From positions 124,001-188,000 of the forward strand of contig NZ_FPAC01000002.1 of assembly GCF_900116105.1 (NCBI RefSeq): a stretch of 64,000 nucleotides of DNA. The letters run 5' to 3'. Positions 27,301-35,663 of the stretch are shown here, piece by piece. The notes under the pieces were generated by a model that ran no database searches, was not told the DNA's origin, and saw nothing but the letters and a program-made list of their open reading frames with translations. Position numbers and translations under genes: made by a program. The DNA is from Paenibacillus sp. 453mf. Its GTDB lineage: Bacteria; Bacillota; Bacilli; Paenibacillales; Paenibacillaceae. Every line of letters starts with the position of its first letter. Position 1 is the stretch's first letter.

Positions 27301-29201
27301 TACCGAACCTGCCGCCAATTGTATCTGACTTTGCAACAAGCACACTTGTAGGCACACCTGTAACATCTCAAATTCCAGCCGTAGATCCGGAGGGCAATCC
27401 ACTTACTTATGCGCTCGGCACTGCACCTTTGAGCGGTACGGTTATAGTTAACCCGGATGGAACGTTTACGTATACGCCGGATGTCGCATTTATTGGAACA
27501 GATACCTTCACAGTGGTTGTAACAGATCCATTTGGGGCTTCAACAACCGGTAGGGTGACCATTACGGTGTTCTCTGCTCCACCGGTGGCACCAGATATTT
27601 TCTTGACCACACCGATTAACACGCCGGTAAGCGGAGTAGTGCTTGCATCCGATCCGCAAGCAAGCACTTTGATCTACACCCAATACGTACCTCTACCGAG
27701 CAATGGTACGGTCGTGGTCAATGCGGATGGGACCTTTACGTATACGCCAAACCCGGGCTTTACGGGTGTTGATACCTTCCCGATCATTGTGTCTGACTTG
27801 TACGGGGAGAACGCGATTTCTCGGGTGACCATCGTTGTAGGTGAAGATGTGCCAATCGCCACCCCGGTGAATGTGGGAACCGCAGCGGGGCAGCCAGTAA
27901 CCGGGTTTGTACCGGCAGAGGATCCAGCTGGATTGCCGCTGACCTTTACACTCGGGAATCCGCCGACGAACGGGACGGCTGTTGTGGGCCCGGACGGTAC
28001 TTTTACGTATACACCGAATCCTGGCTTTACCGGTACAGATACGTTTAGTGTGATCGTTACCAACAGTGCAGGAATATCGGCAGTTGCACCTGTTACGATC
28101 ATTGTAGGCGGCAATTCGCCGGTTGCATCTCCAGTGAATGTGAGAACAACAGAGGGTCAGCCTGTCAGCGGTAGGGTCATCGCGAACGACCCGAATGGAC
28201 TCGCGCTGACGTTCTCGCTGGGGATACCACCAACAAACGGCATGGTGGTCGTCAATCCGGACGGCACGTTTACGTACACGCCAAATCCGGGCTTTGTCGG
28301 AACCGATACCTTTACTGTGATCGTGACCAACAGCGCAGGACTGTTTGCAGTGGCCTTCGCTACGGTAACGGTGTTTCAGGGAAGCTCTCCTTTCACAGCG
28401 GGACCAATCACGACAGATATCGGTATTGGAACAAATCAGGGTCAGCCGGTCACCGGGCAGATCCTGGCCAGCAGTCCAGCAGGGCTTGCATTAACTTACA
28501 TGATCCTGCAATCGCAAGCTAACGGATCACTGGAGCTGAATCCGGATGGAAGCTTTATTTATACACCAAATCCAGGCTTTAATGGCACGGATACTTTTTC
28601 GGTTACAGTAACAGACAGCCAGGGGCGTACAGCCGTTTCAACAGTTACAGTCGTTGTATATCCTCCGGCAAATACGGGAGGAGAGACGACCATTCGAGTT
28701 CAGCTGACGACACCTAGGGGCAGACCTGTAAGCGGGGCAGCAGATGGTGGACCTGGAGCTGTATATCAGGTGTATACTCAGCCCGAGAATGGAAATCTGA
28801 GACTTCGTTCTGACGGCACCTATACGTATACGCCAAATCCAGGCTTTATCGGCAGCGATACGTTTACAATCCGATATACCGATTCCAGAGGAGCTGTCTA
28901 TCTATATGTAGTTACCGTGAATGTAGTTGCGTTATCCAACACGGTGCTCATTGATCTAAGAACAGAGGAGAATACTTCCGTATCCGGGGATCTGAACTCT
29001 TTTGGACGATTGTCTACAGCACAGCTCGTGGATGCGCCGAATAACGGACGGGTCACACTAAATGCCAATGGCACCTTCACTTATATACCGGACCTCGATT
29101 ATATTGGACCTGATCAGATTACGTTCATCGTTACTCTTGCTTCGGGCGAGACCTATACGGTCATCGTCAATATCAGGGTCGTTCCGGGTGGAGAGGAATA
29201 A
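21351..29201 (+). CDS. Giant surface-type protein: N-terminal domain, DUF11-like domain and 24 tandem cadherin/Ig-like repeats
   Basis: This 2616-residue protein starts at ATG 21351; GGGAGGTGA is 11 bases upstream, while the in-frame ATG at 21324 precedes that site. Residues 1-345 form a Gly/Asn/Thr-rich domain starting [19 protein letters not shown]. Residues about 347-460 match a DUF11-type repeat ([20 protein letters not shown]). From about 470 to the end run 24 units of 85-90 residues with the pattern PP-x-DLSLST...[12 protein letters not shown]...[32 protein letters not shown]. No signal peptide, LPXTG, SLH domain or membrane helix is visible. It may be exported by another route or assembled on the spore surface from inside the mother cell. 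Likely adhesive or structural. Confidence 0.88.
   Translation: [2616 protein letters not shown]
22762..29190 (+). repeat. 24 tandem repeats of about 260 bp inside the giant gene
   Basis: The repeats correspond to the 85-90 residue units. Conserved codon stretches encode DPDG, [11 protein letters not shown] and [10 protein letters not shown] in almost every unit. The last units (about 27850-29190) are more diverged, and the final two lose the leading PP motif. DNA copies are similar but not identical, so the array is old, although recombination between units is possible. Confidence 0.85.
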
Positions 29202-29229
29202 GATGAAACAATAAAAAAAGCACAGATGA

Positions 29230-29266
29230 GAAAGCCCGGGGAATCAATTACTTTTTCCCGGGCTTC
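29230..29266. terminator. Bidirectional terminator between the giant gene and the methyltransferase
   Basis: AGCCCGGGG (29233-29241) pairs with CCCGGGCTT (29257-29265). The stem overlaps the last codons and stop of the convergent methyltransferase gene. T-rich tracts follow on both strands. Confidence 0.8.
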
Positions 29267-30177
29267 TTCTTGTGCGTCCTTGGTTTGTTTTTTGTAGTCC
29301 ACTCATTTGATTTACTATGTGTGGAAACGTGAGATTTATTTGCCCTGATACTCCTTCTGGCTGCACGGGGACGTTTGGTATCTGAATGAATGGGATCAGG
29401 AGAAGGCTCAGCACCGTCCGGATGAGGGTCATGGGCGGAAGCAGCAGTGCTTCCTTCAAGTGAATGATGTGAATCTGCCGCGTCTAATATAGCAGAGAGG
29501 TGCTCTGTCTCTACCCATCGATCTCCATAGCGTAGATTTCGGAATGAGGCCCTCTGTTCCTTAACGTACAGCGGCTCTTCCAACTCGCAGGATCTCCACA
29601 TTTCAAGATCCTGTGATAATTCGGGTTCTTTGATGACAAGAAAATGATACATAATTTGATAAGCTACATTTAATTGGCTCTGTCGAAGCAGCACGAGCTC
29701 CAGATCATCATACGCTCCGTATTCGGGGAAATAAAAAAATTCCATACGGATCAGTCTCAAGTCAATCGGAACAGCTCCCGGGAGGGGTTCAGCGAGGGAC
29801 CATGTGTGCGGCCAGGAGAAGAAATGCTCCTCATCACCAATCAGCTTGTGGTTGTCTTGTGTCCAGTAGCGGGGGGAATGCTCGTTGAATTGCTGTTTAT
29901 ACAGCGGATTCACCATATTGGCGGTTACATGAGCATAAGGAGCAACGATACAAATCATTGCTTTGTGCTTGCATACCCGGTAAATCTCACGCATGACGGA
30001 GTCCAAATCATGAACATACTGGAGGCTGTGTGAGGCAATAAGAAATTCAGCGCTGTTGTCACTAAACGGAAGAGGATCATTTAAATTATGGACCAGATCG
30101 ACCCCATCATAAGGAATGATGTCGATACCGATGCATCCGGGAAATTTCTGCTGTCCACAGCCTAGATCGATTCTCAA
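29248..30177 (-). CDS. SAM-dependent methyltransferase with basic C-terminal tail
   Basis: This 309-residue protein is best started at TTG 30177, with AGAGGGG 8 bases upstream and motif I immediately after (MRIDLGCGQQKFPGCIGID). The upstream GTG 30216 has no ribosome binding site. Motif II-like LPFSDNSAEFLIASHSLQYVHD and the following REIYRVCKHKAMICIVAPYA fit class I methyltransferases of the Methyltransf_11 type. Residues from about 230 onward are unusual: a Ser/His/Asp/Pro-rich stretch followed by a strongly basic tail (KNKPRTHKKKPGKK) that may bind nucleic acid or a polyanion. The substrate is unknown. It is convergent with the giant gene, and a functional link is only positional. Confidence 0.75.
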   Translation of the reverse strand: MRIDLGCGQQKFPGCIGIDIIPYDGVDLVHNLNDPLPFSDNSAEFLIASHSLQYVHDLDSVMREIYRVCKHKAMICIVAPYAHVTANMVNPLYKQQFNEHSPRYWTQDNHKLIGDEEHFFSWPHTWSLAEPLPGAVPIDLRLIRMEFFYFPEYGAYDDLELVLLRQSQLNVAYQIMYHFLVIKEPELSQDLEMWRSCELEEPLYVKEQRASFRNLRYGDRWVETEHLSAILDAADSHHSLEGSTAASAHDPHPDGAEPSPDPIHSDTKRPRAARRSIRANKSHVSTHSKSNEWTTKNKPRTHKKKPGKK

Positions 30178-30480
30178 GAAAAATCCCCTCTTTTCTAACA
30201 GCCCTGCACAGGTCACAGGTCTTTGTTGGCTCTTCTTTTAGTTGTATTCCGGGCAAGGCAATCTCGTATAAGCATTCATCCCCTAATAGCTAAACTTGTG
30301 TCCTTCAATGGCCAAATAAATTTGTCTGCCAGAAAAGAAGTCGGATTTTTAAATATGATTTATGCTGAAGGACCTATTTATGGAAATCATTGTATAAAAT
30401 ATAATTCTACTCACAATATAAAGCGCTTACAATCAAATGCATTCGAAGCGAATAGTTATCTAATTAGAGGAGGCTATGTC
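30178..30480 (+). promoter_or_regulatory. Upstream region of the pectin lyase gene with a CcpA (cre)-like site
   Basis: ATAAAGCGCTTACA at 30418-30431 matches 12 of 14 positions of the Bacillus catabolite-responsive element TGWAANCGNTNWCA. It lies 50 bases upstream of the start and downstream of a -10-like TATAAA near 30393. Repression of pectin degradation by preferred sugars is the expected effect. An open frame runs through the gap from 30223 but has no ribosome binding site, so I treat the gap as non-coding. Confidence 0.5.
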
Positions 30481-32346
30481 ATGTTAACCAACAAACGAAG
30501 CTGGCGGACCACGGGGCTGGCTATGCTCAGCGCAGCGATGATAGGTTGTTGCTTTGGCGTTTCGCCAGATAAGGCTGAAGCGGCGAATCCCAGACAAATG
30601 GAGTACCTGGATCGCGGCGTTGTTGCTGTAAAAACAGGCACAGGTGTATTCGTAAGCTGGCGGCTGCTCGGAACCGAAGGCTCTAGCATCGGATTCAATG
30701 TGTATCGTGATGGGACGAAGGTGAATTCATCGCCAATTACGAATAGTACGAATCTGCAGGACAATGCCGGTACAGCGAGTTCTAAATATACGGTAAGAGC
30801 CGTCGTGAATGGTACGGAGCAGACCGCATCTCCGGCTGCAAGCGTATGGGGAACCAACTATCTGAATGTGCCTCTAATGAAGCCTGCTGGCGGGACAACC
30901 CCTGACGGTGTAGCGTATACGTATAGTGCCAATGACGCGAGCGCAGGCGATCTGGATGGCGACGGCAACTATGAGCTGATCGTAAAATGGGACCCGTCGA
31001 ACTCCAAAGACAATTCGCAGAGCGGCTATACGGGTGAAGTATTCATTGATGCGTACAGGCTCGACGGAACAAGACTCTGGCGGATTAGTCTCGGCAAAAA
31101 TATTCGTGCAGGGGCGCATTATACTCAGTTCATGGTCTATGATCTGGATGGCGATGGCAAGGCTGAAGTTGCAATGAAAACGGCCGACGGTACCAAAGAC
31201 GCTGCGGGCACGGTCATCGGTGATGGAAGCAAGGATTATCGGAACAGCAGCGGATATATCCTATCAGGGCCCGAGTATCTGACCGTATTTAACGGCCAGA
31301 CGGGCAGAGCGCTCACGACAGTCAATTACGAACCGCCGCGTGGAACCGTAAGCAATTGGGGAGATAATTACGGCAATCGGGTCGATCGCTTCCTTGCAGG
31401 CATCGCCTATCTCGATGGGGAGAGACCGAGTCTGGTTATGGCAAGAGGATATTATACCCGGTCTGTTCTTGTAGCCTATGATTTCAGAAATGGTCAGCTC
31501 ACCAAGCGATGGACCTTTGATTCGAATACGTCCGGGAATTCGGGGTATGCCGGTCAAGGGAATCATAATTTAAGTGTTGGCGACGTGGATAACGATGGAC
31601 GGGATGAAATAATATATGGCGCAATGGCGGTTGACGATAATGGCAAGGGCTTGTATACGACAGGACTTGGCCATGGCGATGCCATGCACTTGAGCGACCT
31701 GGATCCGGATCGGGCTGGGCTTGAGGTATTTCAGGTTCATGAGGTCCCTTCGAATGCGGGTATCGAATTCAGAGATGCGGATACAGGTGCCTTAATCTGG
31801 GGAGTTCCCACGACCAAGGATATAGGCAGGGGAATGGCCTCAGATATTGATCCTCGATACAAAGGCGCGGAGGTCTGGGCCAACGGAGTACTGTACACGG
31901 CGAAGGGGCAGGTTATTGTTAACAAGGTACCGTCTACGAATTTTGGAATCTGGTGGGACGGAGATCTGAGCAGAGAGCTGCTGGATAATAATCGGATCGA
32001 CAAATGGAACCATGAGACATCCACAACAACGAATCTGCTGACCGCCACAGGAGCAGCGAGCAACAATGGAACGAAGGCGACTCCAAGCCTTCAGGCTGAT
32101 CTGCTGGGAGACTGGCGAGAGGAAGCCGTCTGGCGGACAGATGACAGTACAGCCCTTCGGATCTATACAACGACCGCAGTTACAGATCAGCGGATCTACA
32201 CCTTGATGCACGACCCAATCTATCGCCTTGGCATCGCATGGCAAAATGTGGCCTACAATCAGCCGCCGCATACCAGCTTCTACTTGGGCACGGGGATGAG
32301 CACGCCGCCTTCGCCGAATATCCGAGTGGTCGGCGGACCTCAATGA
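30481..32346 (+). CDS. Secreted rhamnogalacturonan lyase, polysaccharide lyase family 11
   Basis: This 621-residue enzyme starts at ATG 30481 behind AGAGGAGG (7-base spacing). A Sec signal peptide ends near residue 35 (SPDKAEA, then ANPRQMEYLDRGVVAV). The mature part matches YesW/YesX-type lyases: a beta-propeller with repeated calcium-binding loops such as DLDGDGNYEL, DLDGDGKAEV and DVDNDGRDEI, plus GNHNLSVGDVD and the C-terminal SFYLGTGM. Such enzymes cleave the rhamnose-galacturonate backbone of pectin by beta-elimination outside the cell. It stands alone with a cre-like site upstream and a terminator downstream. Endo versus exo action cannot be decided here. Confidence 0.92.
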   Translation: MLTNKRSWRTTGLAMLSAAMIGCCFGVSPDKAEAANPRQMEYLDRGVVAVKTGTGVFVSWRLLGTEGSSIGFNVYRDGTKVNSSPITNSTNLQDNAGTASSKYTVRAVVNGTEQTASPAASVWGTNYLNVPLMKPAGGTTPDGVAYTYSANDASAGDLDGDGNYELIVKWDPSNSKDNSQSGYTGEVFIDAYRLDGTRLWRISLGKNIRAGAHYTQFMVYDLDGDGKAEVAMKTADGTKDAAGTVIGDGSKDYRNSSGYILSGPEYLTVFNGQTGRALTTVNYEPPRGTVSNWGDNYGNRVDRFLAGIAYLDGERPSLVMARGYYTRSVLVAYDFRNGQLTKRWTFDSNTSGNSGYAGQGNHNLSVGDVDNDGRDEIIYGAMAVDDNGKGLYTTGLGHGDAMHLSDLDPDRAGLEVFQVHEVPSNAGIEFRDADTGALIWGVPTTKDIGRGMASDIDPRYKGAEVWANGVLYTAKGQVIVNKVPSTNFGIWWDGDLSRELLDNNRIDKWNHETSTTTNLLTATGAASNNGTKATPSLQADLLGDWREEAVWRTDDSTALRIYTTTAVTDQRIYTLMHDPIYRLGIAWQNVAYNQPPHTSFYLGTGMSTPPSPNIRVVGGPQ

Positions 32347-32368
32347 AGAACTAAATATCAGGTATCGA

Positions 32369-32398
32369 GGGACCGCATATTTTATGCGGTTCTTTTTT
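32369..32398 (+). terminator. Terminator of the pectin lyase gene
   Basis: GACCGCATA (32371-32379) pairs with TATGCGGTT (32383-32391) around a 3-4 base loop, followed by a T-run. Confidence 0.9.
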
Positions 32399-32485
32399 GC
32401 TTTTCCAATAAAATAGAGGGATTACAACGGGATTTGGAAAAAAGAGAGCAGGTATCTTTTCTTAGTTATAATTGTTAAAAAATGT

Positions 32486-32568
32486 TTGACAGCGCTGGTC
32501 TGCGTTATTAAAATGTAACATAACATACTAAACAGGTAGGAATAAATGATTTATTATGAACCTACCGT
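32486..32568 (+). promoter_or_regulatory. Promoter and leader hairpin of the sulfate transport genes
   Basis: TTGACA (32486-32491), 17-base spacer and TAAAAT (32509-32514) form a good sigma-A promoter. About 20 bases downstream, GGTAGG...AATAAA (32536-32548) pairs with TTTATT...CCTACC (32551-32568). It could be RNA structure or an operator. The leader is nearly 190 bases long in total, and I see no S-box (SAM riboswitch) or T-box core in it. The rest of the 32347-32704 gap holds only the upstream terminator. Confidence 0.6.
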
Positions 32569-32704
32569 AGGGCAGCGGATGAGCAGCGGCAGCATAGAAC
32601 AGCAGACACGGACGATAACCGGTTTGACCCTTCTATCGCTGACCTGTCTCCTCCGTTTTTACTATTTAAGGGATGGGCAGCTTCTATAAGAAAGGATGTC
32701 TTCT

Positions 32705-33748
32705 ATGAAAAAAGGTGTTCGTAACCGTCTGAAAATAGGTATTGGGGTATTGCTTGCTGCTTCACTTGCTGCGTCGCTGACAGCTTGCGGAAGCGGAAAT
32801 GCCGACAGCGGTTCTCTGAAGCTGCTGAACGTATCCTATGATCCTACTCGTGAGCTATATGAACAATACAATGCGGCGTTTGCTGCTTACTGGGAGAAGG
32901 AGAAGGGACAGAAGGTCACAATCAATGAGTCACACGGGGGTTCAGGGAAGCAGAGCCGGTCGGTTATCGACGGATTGAAAGCCGATGTGGTTACCCTTGC
33001 TCTAGGCTATGATATTGATGCCATTGAAGAAGCGGGACTCATTGATGCAGGCTGGCAGGATGAATACGAGCTCAACAGTTCTCCTTACACATCAACCATT
33101 GTGTTTCTCGTTAGAAAAGGGAATCCGAAGGATATTCAGGATTGGGATGATCTCATTAAGGAGGGTGTCGAGGTCATAACCCCCAATCCACAGACGTCGG
33201 GAGGAGCACGCTGGAATTATCTGGCTGCATGGGGATACGCACTGAAGCAGAATAACAATGATGAAGCTAAGGCTAAGGAATTTATCACCGAGCTGTTTAA
33301 GCACACACCAGTACTTGATACAGGAGCCCGGGGATCGACGACGACCTTCGTGGAGCGGGGAATAGGCGATGTTCTGCTCGCATGGGAGAACGAGGCTTTA
33401 CTGTCGATCAAGGAACAAGGTGTAGATAAATTCGATATTGTCTACCCATCGATCAGTATTCTGGCTGAGCCACCTGTAGCCGTGGTAGATAAAAACGTCG
33501 ATAGGAATGGAACACGTGAAGCAGCGGAGGCTTATCTTGAATACTTGTACAGTGAAGAAGGACAGAAGATCGCTGCTGAGAACTTTTACCGTCCGACACT
33601 TCCTTCTGTAGCTGAACAATATACAGAGAGTTTCCCAGAGCTGGAGCTATTCACATTGAACGATGTATTTGGTACATGGAAAGAAACACAAGAGAAGCAT
33701 TTTAGTGAAGACGGAATATTCTCTCAGATCTATGTTCCAAGCAATTAA
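32705..33748 (+). CDS. Sulfate/thiosulfate ABC transporter substrate-binding lipoprotein
   Basis: This 347-residue protein starts at ATG 32705, with AAAGGA 9 bases upstream; ATG 32696 overlaps the site. A lipoprotein signal ends in LTAC, giving a lipid-anchored Cys at about 29. The body matches the sulfate-binding family: [50 protein letters not shown], and [20 protein letters not shown]. It captures sulfate or thiosulfate outside the membrane and delivers it to the CysT/CysW pore encoded next. Relatives in other bacteria are called Sbp or CysP, and sequence alone does not separate the two ligands. Confidence 0.93.
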   Translation: MKKGVRNRLKIGIGVLLAASLAASLTACGSGNADSGSLKLLNVSYDPTRELYEQYNAAFAAYWEKEKGQKVTINESHGGSGKQSRSVIDGLKADVVTLALGYDIDAIEEAGLIDAGWQDEYELNSSPYTSTIVFLVRKGNPKDIQDWDDLIKEGVEVITPNPQTSGGARWNYLAAWGYALKQNNNDEAKAKEFITELFKHTPVLDTGARGSTTTFVERGIGDVLLAWENEALLSIKEQGVDKFDIVYPSISILAEPPVAVVDKNVDRNGTREAAEAYLEYLYSEEGQKIAAENFYRPTLPSVAEQYTESFPELELFTLNDVFGTWKETQEKHFSEDGIFSQIYVPSN

Positions 33749-33849
33749 GCATTGGATTCACATTGCCATTTATATGGACACGGCATTGCAGCCATACAAG
33801 ACTAGAGATGCCGACCGGGACGACTGGAGGCATGAAGGGATGAGTAAGC

Positions 33850-34686
33850 ATGAGCAGGGCAGGAGCAGCTCGGATCAGAGTACTTCCGGGTTTTGGAATA
33901 AATATGGGATTTACGGTGCTGTATTTAAGTTTGGTTGTCTTAATTCCACTTGCAGCGCTGCTGTTTAATTCAACAGGGCTTACTTGGGCAAAGTTTGCGG
34001 ATATGGCTACAGATCCACGAATTCTCGCTTCCTTCAGAGTCAGCTTTATGACCGCAGGCTTTGCTGCATTTGCCAACCTGTTTCTGGGGCTGCTGTTAGC
34101 CTGGGTGCTGGTCCGATACGAGTTCCCCGGCAAGAAAATATTTGATGCCATCATTGATCTGCCCTTTGCACTTCCCACGGCAGTTGCGGGAGTTGCGCTC
34201 ACAGCGCTCTATGCTCCAAATGGGTGGATTGGTTCCATTTTTGAACCGCTGGGGATTCAGATTGCATTCTCGCAGCTTGGGATTACGCTTGCCCTGATGT
34301 TCATCGGCATTCCGTTTGTGGTACGCACAGTCCAGCCGGTACTGGCTGAACTGGAGAAGGATGTAGAAGAAGCGGCAGCTACGCTGGGAGCTGGACGCTG
34401 GCTTACTTTTCGGAAGGTTGTTCTGCCAGAGCTTATTCCTCCTTTGCTTACCGGATTTGCTCTTGCATTCGCGAGAGGAATCGGTGAATACGGCTCGGTT
34501 GTGTTCATTTCAGGCAATATGCCGATGAAGACGGAGATTGCTCCGCTCCTCATCATGACCCAGCTTGAGCGGTTTGATTATGCAGGGGCAACAGCCGTCG
34601 CACTGCTGCTGCTCATCGTCTCCTTTGTCCTGTTATTTCTTATTAATACATTACAGCGCTGGAGCCGGAAGACATCCCGCACATAG
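33850..34686 (+). CDS. cysT: Sulfate ABC transporter permease CysT
   Basis: This 278-residue integral membrane protein has about six helices and the EAA loop typical of ABC importers ([28 protein letters not shown]). It matches CysT/CysU in [24 protein letters not shown] near the start and [22 protein letters not shown] near the end. ATG 33850 has AAGGGA about 9 bases upstream. It follows the binding-protein gene by 101 bases and precedes cysW by 12 bases. It forms half of the pore. Confidence 0.93.
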   Translation: MSRAGAARIRVLPGFGINMGFTVLYLSLVVLIPLAALLFNSTGLTWAKFADMATDPRILASFRVSFMTAGFAAFANLFLGLLLAWVLVRYEFPGKKIFDAIIDLPFALPTAVAGVALTALYAPNGWIGSIFEPLGIQIAFSQLGITLALMFIGIPFVVRTVQPVLAELEKDVEEAAATLGAGRWLTFRKVVLPELIPPLLTGFALAFARGIGEYGSVVFISGNMPMKTEIAPLLIMTQLERFDYAGATAVALLLLIVSFVLLFLINTLQRWSRKTSRT

Positions 34687-34698
34687 GAGGAATGCATT

Positions 34699-35562
34699 AT
34701 GGCAGGAACAATACCTTTAGGAGCAAGTACGCGGACGAATGCGAGACAGTCACGGGCGACGACAGAAGCGCCTTGGGTGAAGTGGGTGCTCATAGGAGCG
34801 GCCATACTCGTTATGGGCTGGCTGCTTATTCTGCCGCTTGTTATTGTTATTGCGGAAGCGCTGAAGCAGGGGGTGGGAGTGTTTTTTGCTGCACTCTCGG
34901 ATCCAGATGCATTGTCCGCGCTTAGACTTACGCTGCTGGTCGCTGTGATTACGGTACCGCTGAATACAGTTTTCGGGATCGCGGCCGCCTGGGTTATTAC
35001 GAAATTCCAATTTCGCGGGAAGGGTCTGCTCATTACCTTAATCGATCTGCCCTTCTCCATTTCACCTGTTGTGGCCGGTCTGATGCTTGTCCTCGTATTC
35101 GGATCCCACGGCTGGCTGGGACCTTTATTAGAATCATGGAATGTGAGCATTATTTTTGCCGTTCCAGGTATTGTACTCGCGACCTTGTTTATCACGTTCC
35201 CTTTTGTAGCACGTGAGCTTATCCCGCTGATGGAGGATCAAGGAACACAGGAGGAAGAAGCGGCTGTGATGCTTGGGGCCAAGGGCTGGAGAGTATTCTT
35301 CCAAGTGACGCTTCCTAACATTAAATGGGGGCTGCTGTACGGTGTCATCTTGTGTAATGCCAGAGCGATGGGGGAATTCGGAGCGGTGTCCGTCGTATCA
35401 GGTCATATTCGCGGACTGACGAATACACTGCCGCTCCATGTAGAGATTTTGTATAACGAGTATCAGTTTGCTGCTTCATTTGCTGTTGCATCCTTACTGC
35501 TCGTGCTTGCCCTGATTACGCTTCTATTAAAGAGCTGGTTCACAAGAAAGGGTACGCATTAG
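34699..35562 (+). CDS. cysW: Sulfate ABC transporter permease CysW
   Basis: This 287-residue membrane protein is the second pore subunit. TAGGAGG precedes ATG 34699. The EAA loop is [38 protein letters not shown], and the CysW-specific [30 protein letters not shown] is intact. About 45 N-terminal residues before the first helix include an Arg/Thr-rich cytoplasmic stretch. The gene expected next, the CysA ATPase, is missing; a 100-base gap and the small yezD-like gene follow. Confidence 0.93.
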   Translation: MAGTIPLGASTRTNARQSRATTEAPWVKWVLIGAAILVMGWLLILPLVIVIAEALKQGVGVFFAALSDPDALSALRLTLLVAVITVPLNTVFGIAAAWVITKFQFRGKGLLITLIDLPFSISPVVAGLMLVLVFGSHGWLGPLLESWNVSIIFAVPGIVLATLFITFPFVARELIPLMEDQGTQEEEAAVMLGAKGWRVFFQVTLPNIKWGLLYGVILCNARAMGEFGAVSVVSGHIRGLTNTLPLHVEILYNEYQFAASFAVASLLLVLALITLLLKSWFTRKGTH

Positions 35563-35663
35563 AGCTTTCTGAAGTCAGGGTGTGTTCCTGCAAATTCGAG
35601 CTATAGGTTTGAATAAATAAGCAGGGTACGCTAATAGGCCCGATTTAATAGGAGGCGTTAATA

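Noticed and set aside
22061-28114. Many minus-strand frames opposite the giant repeat gene
   Set aside because: They recur once per repeat unit as antisense shadows and lack initiation signals.
30223-30480. N-terminal extension of the pectin lyase
   Set aside because: The frame is open, but it crosses the promoter/cre-like region. The signal peptide and ribosome binding site place the start at 30481.
32515-32700. SAM riboswitch (S-box) upstream of sulfate transport genes
   Set aside because: The long leader has none of the conserved S-box blocks; only a local hairpin is visible.
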